From the NCBI GenBank assembly GCA_027492415.1, contig JAPUEV010000367.1, positions 1 to 5,527 on the forward strand: DNA of 5,527 nt, written 5' to 3'. Every line of letters starts with the position of its first letter. The stretch's first letter is position 1. The notes under the pieces were generated by a model, which saw only the letters and a program-made list of their open reading frames with translations, was not told where the DNA came from and searched no databases. Both the position numbers and the translations under genes were made by a program. The stretch comes from Ignavibacteria bacterium (GTDB lineage: Bacteria > Bacteroidota > Ignavibacteria > Tepidaquicellales > OLB5). Below are positions 5,136 to 5,527 of the stretch, piece by piece.

Positions 5136-5165
5136 AAAAAAAAAAGGGTGCAATTGCACCCTTTT
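5136..5165 (-). terminator. Intrinsic terminator of the minus-strand Omp85-like gene
   Basis: AAAAGGGTGC (5142-5151) and GCACCCTTTT (5156-5165) form a perfect 10-bp stem with an AATT loop. Read on the minus strand it is followed by ten T's (A run at 5136-5145), ideal for intrinsic termination. It lies about 58 bp downstream of the stop codon at 5224. Confidence 0.92.
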
Positions 5166-5197
5166 AATAAAATATGGATCTCAGCCTTCGTGGATAA

Positions 5198-5220
5198 TAC
5201 CCATCGACAAGCTCGAGATG
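5198..5220 (-). repeat. REP-like intergenic repeat, copy B (degenerate)
   Basis: Read on the minus strand, the stretch is TTCATCTCGAGCTTGTCGAT followed by GGG. It shares the TCAT..CT.GA.CTTGT core with the repeat at 5001-5028 but uses a TCGA...TCGA stem. It begins three bases after the stop of the Omp85-like gene, a usual place for REP elements. The remainder up to the terminator (5166-5197) holds nothing I recognise. Confidence 0.4.
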
Positions 5221-5223
5221 AAG

Positions 5224-5527
5224 CTAAAAGTCTGCTCCAATAGAGATCATGTACTTGGGTTTTGAGAAGCGCTGCATATCATATGACCATGCTATATCAA
5301 GCTTCATCGGGAAGTAGAGGAAAAATAATCTTGTTCCGATTCCCATGCCAATTAACAGGTCCTTGGTTTTAAGCCCGTTGTTATCTTCAAAGAACTGCAG
5401 CTTTTTGTTATCGCTCCACACTGTACCTATATCTGTGAATATAACTCCCTGGATATTCTGGAAACCGAGCGGGAGAAGTCCAAGTATCAGGTAGCGGAAT
5501 AGCGGGAAACGGACCTCCGCGTTCATT
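5224..5527 (-). CDS. C-terminal barrel end of an Omp85/BamA-like outer-membrane protein (5' partial)
   Basis: About 100 C-terminal residues are visible on the minus strand, ending with TAG at 5224-5226; the gene continues beyond the right edge. The visible order is typical of the last strands of the Omp85 (bacterial surface antigen D15) barrel: NAEVRFPLFR, a long loop, then IQGVIFTDIGTVW (the usual 'G-V-x-F-x-D-x-G-x-x-W'), then DLLIGMGIGTRLFF, MKLDIAWSYD, and a last strand ending in GADF. The terminal Phe is the usual BamA-recognition residue. Known members insert or translocate proteins at the outer membrane. In this lineage similar barrels are also fused behind TolB/WD40-like propeller domains, and which type this is cannot be decided from the C-terminus. 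The first visible Met is almost certainly internal. Transcription ends at the terminator at 5136-5165. Confidence 0.8.
   Translation of the reverse strand, partial: MNAEVRFPLFRYLILGLLPLGFQNIQGVIFTDIGTVWSDNKKLQFFEDNNGLKTKDLLIGMGIGTRLFFLYFPMKLDIAWSYDMQRFSKPKYMISIGADF

Noticed and set aside
4363..5223. tRNA, small RNA or mobile element in the long gap
   Set aside because: I found no cloverleaf, no TTC-GA-type T loop, no transposase fragment and no terminal repeats; only terminators, REP-like repeats and the decayed frame are supportable.

Overview
The window is about 5.5 kb of AT-rich DNA with bacterial cell-envelope genes. The best guess for the source is the Bacteroidota/Ignavibacteriota (FCB) side of the tree. 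Reasons: small exported beta-barrels, DUF6600- and DUF2202-type exported proteins, an Omp85-like barrel with a terminal Phe, a perfect TAnnTTTG promoter element, and REP-like intergenic repeats of a kind I recall from such genomes. All four complete genes have a clear Shine-Dalgarno element (GAAAGG), which fits Ignavibacteria-like lineages better than classical Bacteroidia. This placement is inference, not proof.

Layout, left to right. Positions 1-243 hold the C-terminal end of a flavodoxin-fold NAD(P)H/FMN oxidoreductase. A promoter-bearing gap follows. Three genes then run on the + strand: a small outer-membrane beta-barrel protein (409-954), a DUF6600-like lipoprotein with a long Lys/Asn/Gly/Asp tail (1030-2565) and a DUF4382-like lipoprotein (2648-3355). 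A strong intrinsic terminator (3413-3442) closes this group. The gaps between the three genes are only 75 and 82 bp and I see no good internal promoter, so they may be one transcript. However, a 16-bp hairpin that looks like a terminator or attenuator sits directly against the ribosome-binding site of the second gene.

A 407-bp AT-rich gap carries a 7-1-7 palindrome, a Bacteroidota-type promoter and an 11-bp-phased TTAGAT repeat. It leads into an exported ferritin-like DUF2202 protein (3763-4362), which has its own terminator. The next 860 bp have no intact gene. They contain what looks like a decayed, frameshifted gene remnant on the minus strand (about 4426-4847) and two related REP-like repeats. 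A minus-strand terminator with a 10-base U tract ends the last gene, the C-terminal barrel end of an Omp85/BamA-like protein that enters from the right edge.

Functionally, every complete gene has a signal peptide, so the window looks like an envelope locus: one barrel protein, two lipoproteins, one probably periplasmic ferritin-like protein, and an Omp85-like protein converging from the right. I see no defence system, CRISPR array, transposase or RNA gene. The least explained parts are the tailed DUF6600 lipoprotein, the hairpin in front of it, and the regulatory region of the DUF2202 gene.
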